This document shows, in pieces, positions 54,031-62,264 of a DNA stretch of 64,000 nucleotides. Source of the stretch: Sphingobacterium nematocida (lineage in GTDB: Bacteria; Bacteroidota; Bacteroidia; Sphingobacteriales; Sphingobacteriaceae). The notes beneath the pieces were generated by a model, which had not been told where the DNA came from, did no database searches, and saw nothing but the letters and a program-made list of their open reading frames with translations. The position numbers and the translations under genes are program-made. Position 1 is the first letter of the stretch. Every line of letters starts with the position of its first letter. Location: positions 1 through 64,000 of the forward strand of contig NZ_FUZF01000020.1 of assembly GCF_900168125.1 (NCBI RefSeq). The letters run 5' to 3'.

Positions 54031-54909
54031 TTAGTTTTTGACACTGGTAATAGAAAATATGCCGGATTTGTCCGATTCTCCGTTGCCACCGAGATTGTTT
54101 ACAAATTCGACCATTCCATCGGCAGTGTGGATACTGGGCGTAGCATTTCCAGCGCCTAATTTGATCGTTTTAGTCTTTCCGCTCAACAGCTTGTCAAAGT
54201 CGGCTCGGATGTTTATTATAGGCGAGCCTTTGCCGACAATAGCTGTTTCGGATAGGGAGAGTGTAATGTCTCGATAGGCATTGACACCGGGTATGTAGGT
54301 GGAAGGATCCTCCCTTTTGCCGTCTAAAGTACTGCCGGTATGTATAGAAAGTGCTTTCTTATCGGTATCATAGAACCCTTCGATCTTGGTAAAGCGGTAT
54401 CCCGTACCCCATTCCCACATCATCTTAGTATCGTTAGCACCTGCTGTCGTATAAAACTTAGGAAAGCGTACCTCATCAAGGGTGTTTAATTCCTGTTTGA
54501 CACCAAGTCCGAATTTTAGCTGTTTGTAATCCCCAGAAGGGATGTTGGATAATACATAGTCTAAAGTGGTAACTTTGGAATGATCGATCACGGTAGCGCC
54601 ATTGTCTAGGTTATTGATATTATACGGCACTTCCTGGCCGTCGGTTTTAATCAATCTAATATTACTGATCACATACTTGAGTTCAGAAAATTGATGTGTC
54701 TGGTTTTCAGTAGAAGTATTGATTGTAGCAGTGGAAGAATTTTTGTCACCCAATACAATGGTTTTGTCTTTGAATGTATTGTCAAAATGAAGTGTTACAT
54801 TATTGGCAGAAGGCTCACTCTTATCATTGGCAGAAGGGTCACTCTTATCGCAAGAGATTAGGGTTACGGAGAGTGCAGATGCAAATAGGATGTTTGTTAA
54901 ATTTTTCAT
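54031..54909 (-). CDS. MbnP-like copper-binding lipoprotein
   Basis: Lipoprotein (292 aa, lipobox LISC, Cys20) of the MbnP family. Family features are LHFDNTF, HQFSELKYVISNIRLI (~72-87), KFGLGVKQELN and MMWEWGTGYRFTKIEGF (~163-179) with Trp165 and Trp167; in characterised MbnP a Trp is converted to kynurenine by MbnH to bind copper. C-terminal strands end FVNNLGGNGE. The linker after the lipobox carries an 8-residue tandem duplication (DKSDPSAN, DKSEPSAN), from a 24-bp DNA repeat at 54802-54849. It sits between the OprC-like receptor and MbnH genes. Confidence 0.85.
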   Translation of the reverse strand: MKNLTNILFASALSVTLISCDKSDPSANDKSEPSANNVTLHFDNTFKDKTIVLGDKNSSTATINTSTENQTHQFSELKYVISNIRLIKTDGQEVPYNINNLDNGATVIDHSKVTTLDYVLSNIPSGDYKQLKFGLGVKQELNTLDEVRFPKFYTTAGANDTKMMWEWGTGYRFTKIEGFYDTDKKALSIHTGSTLDGKREDPSTYIPGVNAYRDITLSLSETAIVGKGSPIINIRADFDKLLSGKTKTIKLGAGNATPSIHTADGMVEFVNNLGGNGESDKSGIFSITSVKN

Positions 54910-54932
54910 TGTGATTTACTTTAGTTTGATAT

Positions 54933-56921
54933 TTAAAAATTGATTTTTGCAGAAGTGAATACATTTCTTCCCATTCGTGGAATATTGCCCCAATCGGCAT
55001 AGGTGCTATAATAGGCGTTTAAGATATTCTCGGCACCGACTTGCAATGTGATTTTGAAGCTTCGGATAGGAAGAAGGTAATCAGCCGATAGGTTCCAGAT
55101 GCGATAAGCAGGAGTTTTGTCTTCACCGTATTCCGGACTATAATGCCGTTGTACGGCGTCGCCTTGAAGTGAGGTCTGTACTCCAAATCGCTTGTGCATG
55201 TAATGTAGACTACTCTGGTAGCTCAATGGACGAATAAATGGTAGATTACCTCCCTTACCGTCAGTTGCCTTTGCATAGGTCAGGCTACCTTTCCAATGCA
55301 GATGAGTTAGAATATCATAGTGTCCACTTACAGCTAGATTGAAGATATTCGCGTGATCTATGGCGGTGTATCCTTTTACCCCCACTGATTGGTAGTTCAT
55401 CGGGCTCCCCATGCTCAGTATCTTGCCTACGATATAGTCTTGAATATAGAAGTAATTGACTTTAGCCTGTAGGCTCATCCGATCTGTTTTATATCCAATG
55501 TTGGCATTGGTTTCGTACGATACTTCGTTTTTCAGGTTTGGATTACCGATATAATCGTATCGATCAAAGCTATTGTATATATAGTAACCATAGGCTTCTG
55601 ATATAGAAGGAGCCCGGTGTCCGTACCCCGTACCAGCACTGATGTCGAACTGATTTATCTGGAGGTGATAGCTAGCATGTAAACCCGGTAATATCCGGGT
55701 CTTTTGTTGCGGAGCCCCAGGATGAAAGATCCAGTTGAACTCGGCATATTTGGAGTGGTTATAGTTGAGACCTAACGAACCTCCGATTATGACCTGACTG
55801 CGGTCTGACAGATTCCAGGAATTATTGTTGGACAAGCCGGCAAATCTTGTGGTAATCCAAGGCCAACTGTAGGCAAACATGGTACGCTGGCTGCGATCTT
55901 GCGGATACATGCGCATCTCGGCTATGGAGAGGTTGTCATAGGCGTTGAGCTGTATCTCTGAGGCGTAAGAGCCGCGTTTGAGTGCTATTTTAGAAAGTAG
56001 GCCATAGGTTGTGCTCCACCCCGGCATATCCATGTGTACGAGGTTCTCAGGCCGTGTGGTGTCGTCCATATAATGCTCGATGGCATTGAAATAAATCTTA
56101 CTGTCCCAGAACTGTATCAGGCCATTGTCAAACAACTGTTTGTAGGATGCTGAGGTAATAATGGCACGTGATAACCAGAGGTCCATCGGGAGGGCAGGAA
56201 ACCCTACGTCTTTGGCTTTGTCGTATATGGCATCTACACGTAAGGCAGAACGCTCACCTGTTTTGAATGCCAAGCCTAAAGAGCTGTTGAATTTGTTAAA
56301 CTGGGAATGCTTTACTTCTTTATTATTACCATCATAATAGTTTTTGGCATTACGAAAGGAGACGCTACCATCAGCAGCAAACTTCTGAGTGGAATAGGAA
56401 AGGTCTGCTAGGTTAAAGAACTGTTTGTTGTTGAATTCGAACCCCGTCTGATAACTGCCATTTACCTTTTTTTGGTTTCCAAATGCGGTGTTCTTACGCT
56501 GAAGATCGATGCTACCAGCTACGGTAGCACCATGTAGGTTTCCTTCTTGTCCAGATTTTATAGTTATGGAAGAAAGGTTATTGGTCTCGATATAGGAGGT
56601 GATCGGGTCCATTTTATCGGTACAAGCTCCAAATACATGCATACCATCGATGGTAACGGAAGATCGCTCTGAACTCATATTGTTTAGCATAGGTTCCCAG
56701 GCGTAGGCACCACGCTTGATAAAGCTGATGCTTTGCGAGGAAGCTAAGAACTCATCTATTGTTACTGCTAGTTTTATGTCAGTTTTTATCTTTTTTCTTC
56801 CCTGGACACTTACTTTGACTTCTTCTAGCATTTTGCTGGTGTCACGCTTAGGGATGGTATCTTGGCCCATAACACTACTGATTGTTAACAACAGCACAAA
56901 AAGGACATTAATAGATTTCAT
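54933..56921 (-). CDS. OprC-like TonB-dependent copper receptor
   Basis: Outer-membrane TonB-dependent receptor (662 aa; signal peptide ending near VMGQ) without the SusC-type extra domains. The plug contains VTIDGMHVFGACTDKMDP with Cys100 and Met104, i.e. the CxxxM motif used by Pseudomonas OprC to bind copper, and a loop segment NLVHMDMPGW with His296, Met297 and Met299 that may supply the other ligands, like OprC's HxM. The barrel ends MGRNVFTSAKINF. With MbnP, MbnH and a YtkA-like lipoprotein in the same operon, uptake or handling of copper is the most likely function. Confidence 0.88.
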   Translation of the reverse strand: MKSINVLFVLLLTISSVMGQDTIPKRDTSKMLEEVKVSVQGRKKIKTDIKLAVTIDEFLASSQSISFIKRGAYAWEPMLNNMSSERSSVTIDGMHVFGACTDKMDPITSYIETNNLSSITIKSGQEGNLHGATVAGSIDLQRKNTAFGNQKKVNGSYQTGFEFNNKQFFNLADLSYSTQKFAADGSVSFRNAKNYYDGNNKEVKHSQFNKFNSSLGLAFKTGERSALRVDAIYDKAKDVGFPALPMDLWLSRAIITSASYKQLFDNGLIQFWDSKIYFNAIEHYMDDTTRPENLVHMDMPGWSTTYGLLSKIALKRGSYASEIQLNAYDNLSIAEMRMYPQDRSQRTMFAYSWPWITTRFAGLSNNNSWNLSDRSQVIIGGSLGLNYNHSKYAEFNWIFHPGAPQQKTRILPGLHASYHLQINQFDISAGTGYGHRAPSISEAYGYYIYNSFDRYDYIGNPNLKNEVSYETNANIGYKTDRMSLQAKVNYFYIQDYIVGKILSMGSPMNYQSVGVKGYTAIDHANIFNLAVSGHYDILTHLHWKGSLTYAKATDGKGGNLPFIRPLSYQSSLHYMHKRFGVQTSLQGDAVQRHYSPEYGEDKTPAYRIWNLSADYLLPIRSFKITLQVGAENILNAYYSTYADWGNIPRMGRNVFTSAKINF

Positions 56922-57028
56922 ATGTAAATAATTATTTTATGAGCTCGCAAGCTCGGTTTGACTTTTAATGGTCATATGGAATACTCATAGGTATTTCTGT
57001 TGGGTATTAAACTGAGTATTTCATAGAT

Positions 57029-57946
57029 TTAGAATAATATATCAATATGTAGTTCGCTTTTGATTCCTTCAACACCTGGTGTAAAGTCATCGGGTACTAC
57101 TGTGCCTTTGACAATACGTCCTTGTTGATTCAGTAGAATGAAGTTTAGGGTCCAATTGCCAGTCATAGTATAATTGACGACCCCGTGGTAGAGTCGATCG
57201 CTCCCTTGTATAAGGTCTTTATTATTGGGCGAGGAGTGGTTGCCCATGGATGGTTCGGGCATCCTGGGATCCAGCTCTAGGGTGTATCCCTCCACCTGAC
57301 TGTAAGAATAGAGTGCCGGATTTGGTAAAACATCGGTATGAGTCACTTTAGGTCGGTTGTATTTGTATATGCCAGCTGTAAGTTCGTTTTCGGCTACTTT
57401 AGGTTTTTGAGGGGCTATAAGAGCGATAAAGTATTGCTCCCCATCGGATCCTATAAAGCTCTTCATATTCAGGTTTTTATTGTTTTGTTGACGTACCTGT
57501 ATACTTTGTTGATTTGTGTGCTGCTGTATACCTGTCGTAAAACCAATATGAAGATTCCAGTTAAGCGTAGTGCTGCTTTCGTCTGTAAACACCACGTACC
57601 CTTCGAAATAGCCTTCATGAGCTTGGTTCACGAGCTGATAGCTATGGGGGCAGGAGCTAGGGGGCTGATTACCGTTTGTCAGTATTGGAAGGAGGGTCAT
57701 AGCCGATACAGCAGGCTGTCCTTGACCTTGGACTTTTAAACGTATTTCGTTATAGCCTTTATAGAGCTGTCCTCCAAGGGCTTCGATACGAACGGTGTAT
57801 GGCCCATTTGTAAAACTTGTGACCTCTTCGAATTGGCCCAGTTCTGGGACTATGGCATCTATCTCTGCCTCGTAGTCTGTTTTTCCTTTGGTGCATGAGT
57901 TAAGGGCACAGCAAAGCACTGTTAGAAAAAGTATAATTTTTTCCAT
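57029..57946 (-). CDS. YtkA/FixH-like lipoprotein, probable copper-related
   Basis: Lipoprotein (305 aa, lipobox ALNSC, Cys18) with two immunoglobulin-like halves. The second half carries RMPEPSMGNHSSPNNKDL and GVVNYTMTGNWTLNFILLNQ, matching the YtkA-like/FixH pattern in which Met and His residues line a possible copper site. The first half has a similar beta pattern (YTVRIEALGGQLYKGYNEIR). It is located 107 bp upstream of the OprC-like receptor in the same direction, so it probably passes copper to or from the receptor. Family assignment is from motif reading. Confidence 0.75.
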   Translation of the reverse strand: MEKIILFLTVLCCALNSCTKGKTDYEAEIDAIVPELGQFEEVTSFTNGPYTVRIEALGGQLYKGYNEIRLKVQGQGQPAVSAMTLLPILTNGNQPPSSCPHSYQLVNQAHEGYFEGYVVFTDESSTTLNWNLHIGFTTGIQQHTNQQSIQVRQQNNKNLNMKSFIGSDGEQYFIALIAPQKPKVAENELTAGIYKYNRPKVTHTDVLPNPALYSYSQVEGYTLELDPRMPEPSMGNHSSPNNKDLIQGSDRLYHGVVNYTMTGNWTLNFILLNQQGRIVKGTVVPDDFTPGVEGIKSELHIDILF

Positions 57947-58168
57947 TAGAATAAGTTTTAATCATTTTTCTTTCCTAGCAGCGCTTTAGAACAGTCTGCG
58001 ACCGTATCGTACGACAACTATGGAAGGTGTAATAAATAATGCTGGAATGGGTAGATGTATCGTTATATGGGGCGTCTAGGTACTGCGCAAACAGAACAAG
58101 GCAATACAAGGACAGATCAAAAATAGATAGCCCGTGTAAGATACTATTACCCTAAAGGGAGTCGGTGA

Positions 58169-58537
58169 TTAAGCGATGGGAGGACGGAATATAGAAGAAC
58201 CGTAGGTAAATGCGTAGTTGGTCAAGTAAGGTGAAAAAGAGTTGTTCACATGATCCTCTGTTTGGGGTTGTGGTTGGAAAACGGTGTGCTCTTTGTGTAC
58301 ATAGAGCGCACTGTATTCGTACACAACAAGATTCTTTTTGGTCTCTTGTTTTTCTTTTTCTCTTATTTTCTTCATCAACACACATTGCCCGTTACAATGA
58401 AGTTGGGGACGGTCCTTGTTAATACATTTGGCCAGGTACTCCGGAAGGTGTATCTGGTAGTCCATGGTCATGATACTGCGGTAGAAAGATTGCAGTGTCA
58501 GCGCGGCTAATAAAATGTATGTACAAAAGAGTCTCAA
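58169..58537 (-). CDS. Small exported Cys-rich protein with CNGQC motif
   Basis: A 122-aa protein with an N-terminal hydrophobic segment (~1-18) followed by an extracytoplasmic part containing YLAKCINKDRPQLHCNGQCVLMKKI (Cys38, Cys48, Cys52) and a charged helix. I recognise this CxGxC-Lys-Lys arrangement from unannotated Bacteroidota proteins but know no function. It is the first gene before the copper-related operon (222 bp gap to the YtkA-like gene), and its thiols could bind Cu(I). A -7 box lies upstream at 58575-58582. Being first, it might also act as a metal-sensing leader product; that is speculation. Confidence 0.7.
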   Translation of the reverse strand: MRLFCTYILLAALTLQSFYRSIMTMDYQIHLPEYLAKCINKDRPQLHCNGQCVLMKKIREKEKQETKKNLVVYEYSALYVHKEHTVFQPQPQTEDHVNNSFSPYLTNYAFTYGSSIFRPPIA

Positions 58538-58574
58538 AATATTGCTTAGCGTTTTTGTGGTTGCTAATATGCCT

Positions 58575-58582
58575 CAAATCTA
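58575..58582 (-). promoter_or_regulatory. -7 promoter element of the copper operon
   Basis: Minus-strand TAGATTTG (plus CAAATCTA) matches TAnnTTTG, 38 bp before the ATG at 58537. No clear -33 box. Confidence 0.5.
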
Positions 58583-58797
58583 CGGAAAGATTTTTGTAAA
58601 AAGGAACAATGGAAGAGAAGTTTAATGCAATATTGTATTATTTATAACCGATTTATGTAAGTTTGCGCCCAATCTAGCTACTTGTGCTTGATGTATGTCC
58701 AACTGCGAGATATGGACATGTTGCAGCATGATTTGTAGTACGATCAATTAATCCTATAAATTTAGTATCTTCAAATATATTTTATTGTAAATCTATT

Positions 58798-59646
58798 ATG
58801 AGAGGATTCATCTTATCCCTTTTGTTTTCTTTGTTGAGCAGTGTTTTATTGGGTCAGGAGATGGCTATCGCTGTCGTGCATTATAGTTTTAAACATGTGA
58901 ACGATACTAACTTTAGGGATCGCCCGTTGAAGGATGAGGTCGTTACTTATTTGTCGCCACAATCTAGTTATTATACGACATATTCGGATGAACGGATAAA
59001 AAATGATATAAGAGCACAAAAGCAAGCCAAAGATTACAAAGGGCACCTCTCTGTTGGTTTTTCCGGGACGCCAATAAAGAATTTTTATCTTATAAGATCC
59101 GGACAGAAGGATATGGTGGAATTGTGTGCAATAGCTTCTTCTTTTGATATTTATAAGAAGGAGTCTGTTTACGATGTGCCAGATTGGAAGATAGAAGATG
59201 AAGTAAAGGAAATAGGGGGATATAACTGTCAAAAAGCGGTAACGCGATTTAAAGGACGTAATTACGTGGCTTGGTTTACTCCAGAAATACCTTTGCCTTT
59301 TGGCCCTTGGAAATTACATGGCCTGCCGGGATTGATTCTTTCGGCGGAGGATGATCTCCAGGAAGTGTCCTTTTCGTATTTGGGTTTCGATAAATTAGAT
59401 GAGGCCAGAAGAAAGAAGGTAGAAATACCTTATTATACGATTGAAGCGACAGAAAAGGAAATCGACAGGTTGAAGACCGTTTTTGTTGAAAATCCAAATC
59501 AATATTACGGTTTACTGAATAGTTCGGGGCGGATGGCCATATCAAATGCTTTTTACGGAATAGATTATACAAAGAACACTATTGATATAGATGTAGCAGA
59601 TGAGTATAAGCCTTCATTTAAGACGAATAATCCGTTAGAAAAGTAG
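58798..59646 (+). CDS. GLPGLI-family protein
   Basis: Exported 282-aa protein (signal peptide ending near LLGQ, ~20) named for the motif HGLPGLILSAEDD, present at residues ~177-189. Other family features are CQKAVTRFKGRNYVAWFTPEIPL, here with YNCQKA and WFTPEIPLPFGPWK, preceding the signature. GLPGLI proteins are abundant in Bacteroidota and often occur beside TonB receptors; no biochemical function is known. It stands alone here, divergent from the copper operon and convergent with the EamA gene, 16 bp apart. Confidence 0.92.
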   Translation: MRGFILSLLFSLLSSVLLGQEMAIAVVHYSFKHVNDTNFRDRPLKDEVVTYLSPQSSYYTTYSDERIKNDIRAQKQAKDYKGHLSVGFSGTPIKNFYLIRSGQKDMVELCAIASSFDIYKKESVYDVPDWKIEDEVKEIGGYNCQKAVTRFKGRNYVAWFTPEIPLPFGPWKLHGLPGLILSAEDDLQEVSFSYLGFDKLDEARRKKVEIPYYTIEATEKEIDRLKTVFVENPNQYYGLLNSSGRMAISNAFYGIDYTKNTIDIDVADEYKPSFKTNNPLEK

Positions 59647-59662
59647 GTGTAGTTGTTTTTAT

Positions 59663-60559
59663 TTACCGACTGGGCTTAGCTATAGTTAGTAAAAATATTG
59701 TGGACACGATACAAAGACTGCCTATCCAGTCTATCGAGGTGAATGGTACCTGTAACCATAGTACGGCAATGATGGTTGCAGATAATGGTTCTGCTGAGGC
59801 GAGTAAACTGGTTTTTTGAGCACCTATAAGCTTGACAGCGGTCAAATAGGCATAAAATGGTACTAAGGTTCCGAAAAAGATAATGAACCCAACATAAACA
59901 TAGGTGTGGGTATCCCATACTCCTTCGATTTCCCAAGGAGCTTTTATGAAGGCGAGTCCTGTCCCACCGACCAACATTGCCCATCCAATAACTAGCGCTG
60001 CACTATGGCTGTTGAGCAAACGGATGGGGTAAAGGGAATAAAATGCTAATGCCAACGCTGAGGCAATACCTAAAAATAGTGCTGTATTGGATATCAGTAG
60101 GGTAGTTGGGTTGCCATGGGTCACTAATAGAAAGGTGCCAGATACTGCTAGAAATATGGATAGATATTCCATAGGTACGGGCAATCTTTGATTTTTGAGG
60201 GTGAGGTATAAGGCAATCAGGATCGGCGCTAAATATTGTAAGACGGTAGCTGTTGCAGCATTGGAATGTTTGATTGCAGCAAAGTATGTGTATTGTACTG
60301 CGAGCATACCAAGGATGCTAAAGATCAATAGCTGTTTTGAATCCCTTTTATTCTTCCATATATGGTTTATATTATCGCCTTTCAATAGGGCAAAGAGTAA
60401 TAATAGAGTGCCTGTCGAGAGCATTCTTACGGTGATGAGCCACTCGACGTTAATACCTCGTTGTTGAAATAGAAACTGTCCAAAGGTGCCTGATATTCCC
60501 CATAAAGAGGCTGCAAGTATTGCTAATATAAATCCTTTGAAAGTTTTGGATATAACCAT
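59663..60559 (-). CDS. EamA/DMT-superfamily transporter
   Basis: Inner-membrane protein (298 aa) with ten predicted helices arranged as two EamA repeats: the first includes FILAILAASLWGISGTFGQF and VQYTYFAAIKHSNAATATVL, the second GIASALALAFYSLYPIRLLN and SLLASAEPLSATIIAVLWLQ. The duplicated motif at the end of each repeat (NAATATVLQYLAPILIALYL; KTSLLASAEPLSATIIAVLW) is typical of drug/metabolite exporters of the RhaT/YdcZ type. Substrate unknown. Its upstream region has the dyad CAAAGATT/AATCTTTG (60592-60613), a possible regulator site. Confidence 0.88.
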   Translation of the reverse strand: MVISKTFKGFILAILAASLWGISGTFGQFLFQQRGINVEWLITVRMLSTGTLLLLFALLKGDNINHIWKNKRDSKQLLIFSILGMLAVQYTYFAAIKHSNAATATVLQYLAPILIALYLTLKNQRLPVPMEYLSIFLAVSGTFLLVTHGNPTTLLISNTALFLGIASALALAFYSLYPIRLLNSHSAALVIGWAMLVGGTGLAFIKAPWEIEGVWDTHTYVYVGFIIFFGTLVPFYAYLTAVKLIGAQKTSLLASAEPLSATIIAVLWLQVPFTSIDWIGSLCIVSTIFLLTIAKPSR

Positions 60560-60764
60560 GGAATGAAAAAAGTTCGTTATGTTGATGGTTCAAAGATTGC
60601 ATAAAATCTTTGATTTACCCTATGTAAGTCAAAAAAAGTACCACCCTGTCCTGGTTATTTAATAAACTGGTAATAGTGGAGATTGGCAAGTGGGAACGAT
60701 ATGTCTATTGCAGAAGTTTTTGTTTAATCAGTATATTTACGCTAGGTAATTTAACTATTGACAT

Positions 60765-61523
60765 ATGCAAGATCATAAACTCGCCGTTTTGATAGACGCG
60801 GACAACGTCCCTTATGCGAATGTGAAGGAAATGCTCGAAGAGATATCGAAGAGTGGTACGCCCACGGTGAAGCGAATTTACGGAGATTGGACCAAGCCGC
60901 ATCTTTCGGGCTGGAAGAATGTTCTGTTGGATAATGCTATTATTCCTATACAACAATACAGTTATACAACCGGCAAGAATTCGTCGGATAGCGCATTGAT
61001 TATAGATGCTATGGATATTTTATATTCGGAAAAGGTAGATGGATTTTGTATCGTCTCTAGTGATAGTGACTTCACTCGATTAGCTACTCGGCTGCGGGAG
61101 GCGGGCATGTTGGTAATTGGCCTGGGGGAGAGAAAGACTCCCAAGCCGTTTATAGCAGCTTGTAATAAATTTATCTACATAGAGATTCTAAAACCTGTGG
61201 AAAAAGAGGAAGATGTGCCGGCGCCTGTGAAGTCGATAAGCAAGGAGACTTCTAAGCCGACGCAAAAGGCTATTGATAAGGTGGATAAAAAGATCGTGAC
61301 CTTGATCGTTAATAGTGTGGATGATCTGGCTGATGAAACAGGTTGGACTTTCCTAGGCTCTCTAGGAAGCTTTATCTCCAAAAAGAAACCTGATTTTGAT
61401 CCACGTAACTATGGGTTTAATAAGCTTTATGATTTGATTAAATATATTAATAGATTCGAGATTGATGAAAGGGATTCAGGGGGACACAAGCATGTTAAGC
61501 ATATTTACCTTCGATTAAAGTAA
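60765..61523 (+). CDS. NYN-domain RNase-like protein with OST-HTH/LOTUS domain
   Basis: Cytoplasmic 252-aa protein. The N-terminal NYN (PIN-like) nuclease domain has the acidic residues LIDADN (~9-14), SSDSALIIDAMDIL (~73-86) and IVSSDSDFTRLATRLREAG (~94-112), matching the family's metal-binding Asp set. A linker rich in Lys and Glu follows, and the C-terminal ~75 residues form an OST-HTH/LOTUS domain (GWTFLGSLGSFISKKKPDFD, PRNYGFNKLYDLIKYINRFE) that binds structured RNA in other organisms. A small RNA endonuclease is expected, but bacterial members lack a settled role. Confidence 0.9.
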   Translation: MQDHKLAVLIDADNVPYANVKEMLEEISKSGTPTVKRIYGDWTKPHLSGWKNVLLDNAIIPIQQYSYTTGKNSSDSALIIDAMDILYSEKVDGFCIVSSDSDFTRLATRLREAGMLVIGLGERKTPKPFIAACNKFIYIEILKPVEKEEDVPAPVKSISKETSKPTQKAIDKVDKKIVTLIVNSVDDLADETGWTFLGSLGSFISKKKPDFDPRNYGFNKLYDLIKYINRFEIDERDSGGHKHVKHIYLRLK

Positions 61524-61574
61524 GAAAAACTACTGCTCCTGACCTGTAGTAGGTGATATTGGAGAGGAGATTGT

Positions 61575-61582
61575 TATCTTTG
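61575..61582 (+). promoter_or_regulatory. -7 promoter element abutting the VF530 gene start
   Basis: TATCTTTG matches TAnnTTTG and ends 4 bp before the ATG at 61587, implying a leaderless or nearly leaderless mRNA. A -33 box is not clear. Confidence 0.45.
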
Positions 61583-61586
61583 CTAA

Positions 61587-61808
61587 ATGCAAGAACAGAC
61601 GAATAATCCATTGCACGGAAAGAGACTCGATACGATCATTAATGATCTTGTCGAATATTATGGATGGGAAGAATTGGGACGACGAATTTCTATTCGGTGT
61701 TTTAATGAAAATCCAAGTGTCAAATCTTCTTTGACTTTTCTTCGAAAAACACCCTGGGCTAGGGAGAAAGTGGAAGAACTGTATGTGAGAATGCTTAAGA
61801 AAAAATAA
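61587..61808 (+). CDS. VF530-family DNA-binding protein
   Basis: Small 73-aa protein of the VF530 (DUF2132) family, complete in length. Family features are NNPLHGKRLDTIINDLVEYY at the start, GWEELGRRISIRCFNENPSV in the middle and SSLTFLRKTPWAREKVEELY near the end. The fold is a small helical double-stranded-DNA-binding type; the biological role is unknown. It has no close operon partner: the NYN gene ends 63 bp upstream and a promoter element directly precedes its start. Confidence 0.9.
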   Translation: MQEQTNNPLHGKRLDTIINDLVEYYGWEELGRRISIRCFNENPSVKSSLTFLRKTPWAREKVEELYVRMLKKK

Positions 61809-62080
61809 TCTTTAATCATGGTTTCTCAAGTCAAAGGCCTATCTTTATTATCGTGATATTACTATATGTTGTCGCATGAGAAAAAGTGTAAGGTGTTTAG
61901 TTAGAAGGTTCTTATGTAAATAATAGTTAAAAATAATTTAAAATAAGTCAAAACAATTTTAGGTACATTCGTGTTGTCTCTATTAGAAGCTACCAGTTTG
62001 GAATAAGAAATTATGAAAACAATCAGACTGCGTTATATTTAGATTTTATGTTGTTCTAAAACTTACCTTGGGGAGGTATG

Positions 62081-62115
62081 GAAGCTACTGTCGTTACGAT
62101 AGTGGCTTCTTTCGT
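62081..62115 (+). terminator. Orphan terminator-like hairpin
   Basis: Stem GAAGCTACTGTCG/CGATAGTGGCTTC (62081-62093, 62097-62109) pairs fully as RNA with two G-U pairs, 3-nt loop, then TTTCGT. The nearest upstream gene ends 270 bp before it. Confidence 0.6.
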
Positions 62116-62226
62116 AAAATAGGGTGGGGAGGTCTTCTTTGGATCGAACCCCGTGGGGGTCTCATCCCCATGTTCTAGAAGAGAGAAAGTGTAGCGCTGT
62201 ATGATGTTGTGTGTGGAAATAAAAAA

Positions 62227-62250
62227 AGAGCTCAACTGTAGTTGAACTCT
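62227..62250 (-). terminator. Terminator of tRNA-Ser
   Basis: Minus-strand stem AGAGTTCAACT/AGTTGAGCTCT with a minimal loop, followed by seven T, starting 15 bp after the tRNA 3' end. Confidence 0.85.
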
Positions 62251-62264
62251 TTTAGAAGTCTTAG

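Larger units (their letters stand above)
61809..62264. other. Gap with possible small RNA and structured elements
   Basis: No protein of useful length is seen. From left: a -7-like TACATTCG (61964-61971), a 9-codon ORF MKTIRLRYI (62013-62042), a terminator-like hairpin (62081-62109), a 50-nt fold candidate (62133-62182), and the tRNA terminator (62227-62250). The first and third items together could delimit a plus-strand transcript of about 140 nt. Confidence 0.45.

Noticed and set aside
58152..58510. Overlapping ORFs on both strands around the CNGQC gene
   Set aside because: They are shadows of that gene; none has a signal peptide or recognisable motif.
62133..62182. Second tRNA gene
   Set aside because: The apparent T loop is not closed by a 5-bp stem and no acceptor or anticodon arm can be drawn.
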